Assembly: GCA_900545865.1 (NCBI GenBank)
Contig: URAN01000043.1
Span: 1-24,241 of the forward strand
Source: an uncultured Eubacteriales bacterium
Lineage (GTDB): Bacteria > Bacillota > Clostridia > Monoglobales > Monoglobaceae
Length of the DNA: 24,241 nt
Direction of reading: 5' to 3'
Below the pieces are notes generated by a model. That model searched no databases, was not told where the DNA came from, and saw only the letters and a list, made by a program, of their open reading frames with translations. This document shows positions 22,869 to 24,241 of the stretch, one piece after another. The first letter of the stretch is position 1, and the number at the start of each line of letters is the position of its first letter. The translations under genes and the position numbers were made by a program.

Positions 22869-24043
22869 CCTGCGGCGGTATTTGAGCTTGAGATTCATAT
22901 AAAGGGTCGATTCAAGCACACAGAATATGATTGAAAACGTGTATGTTATCACCGCTGTAATCCAGAACCTTGTCATCGTGCTGTCGATGTCCGCCTGTTT
23001 TAAATAATAGGTGACAACCATAATTACAAGACAGTGTATGAGATAAATCTCATACGATGCTCCGGCGATACTTGTCAAAAAGCCCTTGCCGCGGCTCTCT
23101 AAGTTGAAGGTTACACGGTCTATGTATATCAAAAATCCGAATATCGAGAATATACAGAACAGAACGACAATTGTCGGCTCGAACGTATATCTGATAACTC
23201 CGCAAAAGCGCAGGTATGACAACACGCAACCGCGAACACGAGCCAGCCGATGTATATCACAAGCTTGCCCGATTTTATTTTTTCGCTGAAAGCGTCATAA
23301 TTCAAGCCGATATACATTCCGCATATCCAAAATACAAGATATGACGAAAAGCTCTTGTTCGTGTATGCCGCAAGGGCTTGAATCTGTTCGATTCCGGCGG
23401 AATAGCCGCTCAGGGGGTTGGATAGGGTGAATGACGAGAACAGTTTTATGTTCGGTATCTCGATTTTGCCGAGCTGTTCGAGGATTGCCGCCGCCGCTTG
23501 CGGGAAGTACATTCGCGAAAGAATCGTCAGAGCGAGCGCCGCCGCGATGACAACAGCCAATGACGGAACGGATTTCAGCTTTGACAAAAGCCGCCATATC
23601 GGCATCAAGAGATAGAATTGTACTATCAATATAACAAAATAAAATTGTGCCGATATGTTTCCCGACCAAATATAGCTACCGAGCTGTGTCCAATTGAAAC
23701 TCGGATATTCGTCAAGCGTCAAAACAAACACATATACGATATAGTATATACAAACCGCAATTACATAAGGGATGTAGACCTTTAAGAACCTGTCAAACAG
23801 GAACTTGGGATAACTGAATTTTCGGCCGCTGTATTTATAAAAAAGCTTGATTGCGCTTGTGAATATAAACCCCGGGACCGCAAAGCTTATAATCCTCGTC
23901 AGTGACGAAAATATAATAGATTCCGCGCTCCAGCGCGCAAAGTTGTCAACGCCGTCGGATAAAAGGTGTATCGTTATTACGAACATACACATATAAAATT
24001 CATAAACCGAAATCTCGGTGATTTTTCTTTTAACTCCGCTCAT
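22821..24043 (-). pseudogene. Membrane acyltransferase (acyltransferase-3 family), frameshifted
   Basis: Two overlapping minus-strand frames together make one acyltransferase-3 protein. The first (24043 down to 23129) starts at an ATG with CGGAGG 11 bases upstream and encodes many membrane helices, beginning with a family-like EFYMCMFVITIHLL. It ends in a non-hydrophobic tail (TCAFAELSD) that looks out of frame. The second frame (open from about 23256, ending at 22821) carries the C-terminal helices (TIVVLFCIFSIFGFLIYI) and the family motif ASYEIYLIHCLV. A one-base loss, or equivalent -1 shift, between about 23190 and 23230 would reunite them. No slippery heptamer is seen there, so a mutation or sequencing error is more likely than programmed frameshifting. 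The family transfers acetyl or succinyl groups to surface sugars or lipids. It has a good promoter, suggesting recent or only apparent inactivation. Confidence 0.82.
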
Positions 24044-24094
24044 TTGATAAGTATCCTCCGATTTGAGTTTTGATGATATGTTATGTTTAAATTC

Positions 24095-24126
24095 AAAATT
24101 TCATCTTAATAAAATTTCACGTTAAT
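24095..24126 (-). repeat. 16-bp tandem repeat in the acyltransferase leader
   Basis: Two adjacent 16-base units beginning AAAATTTCA differ at 2 positions. They lie between the promoter and ribosome binding site of the minus-strand acyltransferase, so they would be in its leader. They may be a paired operator or a slippage product. Confidence 0.5.
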
Positions 24127-24136
24127 ACATTATATA

Positions 24137-24165
24137 ATTTTACCTTATTTAATCAAATATGTCAA
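24137..24165 (-). promoter_or_regulatory. Sigma-A-type promoter for the acyltransferase
   Basis: On the minus strand a perfect TTGACA (24165-24160), a 17-base spacer and TAAAAT (24142-24137, five of six consensus bases) precede the acyltransferase by about 95 bases. This is the best promoter in the window. Confidence 0.8.
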
Positions 24166-24230
24166 GTCATATCGGATATTTGTTCGCGGTTTTTGAATGA
24201 GTGAACAAATTATGAACAAAACATATATTT

Positions 24231-24241
24231 GTAGGGGCGGC
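24231..24241. repeat. Possible left edge of a GGGGCGG-type palindromic repeat
   Basis: The window ends in GTAGGGGCGGC. The same GGGGCGG core forms one arm of the perfect hairpin at 10823-10847. This may be the first arm of another copy cut by the window edge; the partner arm cannot be seen. Confidence 0.3.

Overview
The window looks like chromosomal DNA from an uncultured, gut- or rumen-type member of the Clostridia (Bacillota). The evidence is strong AGGAGG-like ribosome binding sites, several TTG and GTG starts, Gram-positive surface proteins (lipoprotein, VanY-like peptidase), a BcrA-type ABC exporter, a GH78 rhamnosidase and a BaiN-like flavoprotein. No rRNA, tRNA, CRISPR array or insertion sequence was seen.

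Region 1 (about 99-12570, all plus strand) is the most striking part. It is a dense Ser/Thr phospho-signalling locus. Three paralogous transmembrane kinases share an N-terminal zinc ribbon and a nearly identical catalytic domain, but each carries a different extracellular domain: C-type-lectin-like, discoidin/NADase-type glycan-binding-like, and an NTF2/TcaA-like domain. With them are two PP2C phosphatases, a membrane trypsin-like protease with a cytoplasmic FHA domain, a soluble zinc-finger/FHA protein, and a secreted vWA domain joined through a membrane segment to a cytoplasmic FHA domain. Two cell-wall-type enzymes are interleaved: an M15 D,D-peptidase and a GH3 beta-N-acetylhexosaminidase-like lipoprotein. 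I infer a PASTA-less surface-sensing system in which envelope or glycan cues alter phosphorylation, and FHA-bearing membrane proteins read the phosphothreonine state. A hairpin at 10823-10847 separates the third kinase from the rest, and related palindromic repeats follow both the vWA-FHA gene and the third kinase.

Region 2 (12772-16906) has a good sigma-A-type promoter, dinB (translesion polymerase IV) and a translationally coupled small DUF2500-like membrane protein, followed by a cytoplasmic GH78 alpha-L-rhamnosidase.

Region 3 (17071-21494) is a likely envelope-stress or antimicrobial-peptide response unit. It holds an unrecognised secreted protein, a BcrA-like ABC ATPase with an overlapping permease, a HAMP sensor histidine kinase and an OmpR-type response regulator.

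Region 4 (21642-24241) has a BaiN/HI0933-like FAD protein convergent with, and overlapping the 3' end of, an acyltransferase-3 gene on the minus strand that is broken by a frameshift. The acyltransferase still has a near-consensus promoter and a leader with a 16-bp tandem repeat. The last 11 bases look like the start of another GGGGCGG-type palindromic repeat.
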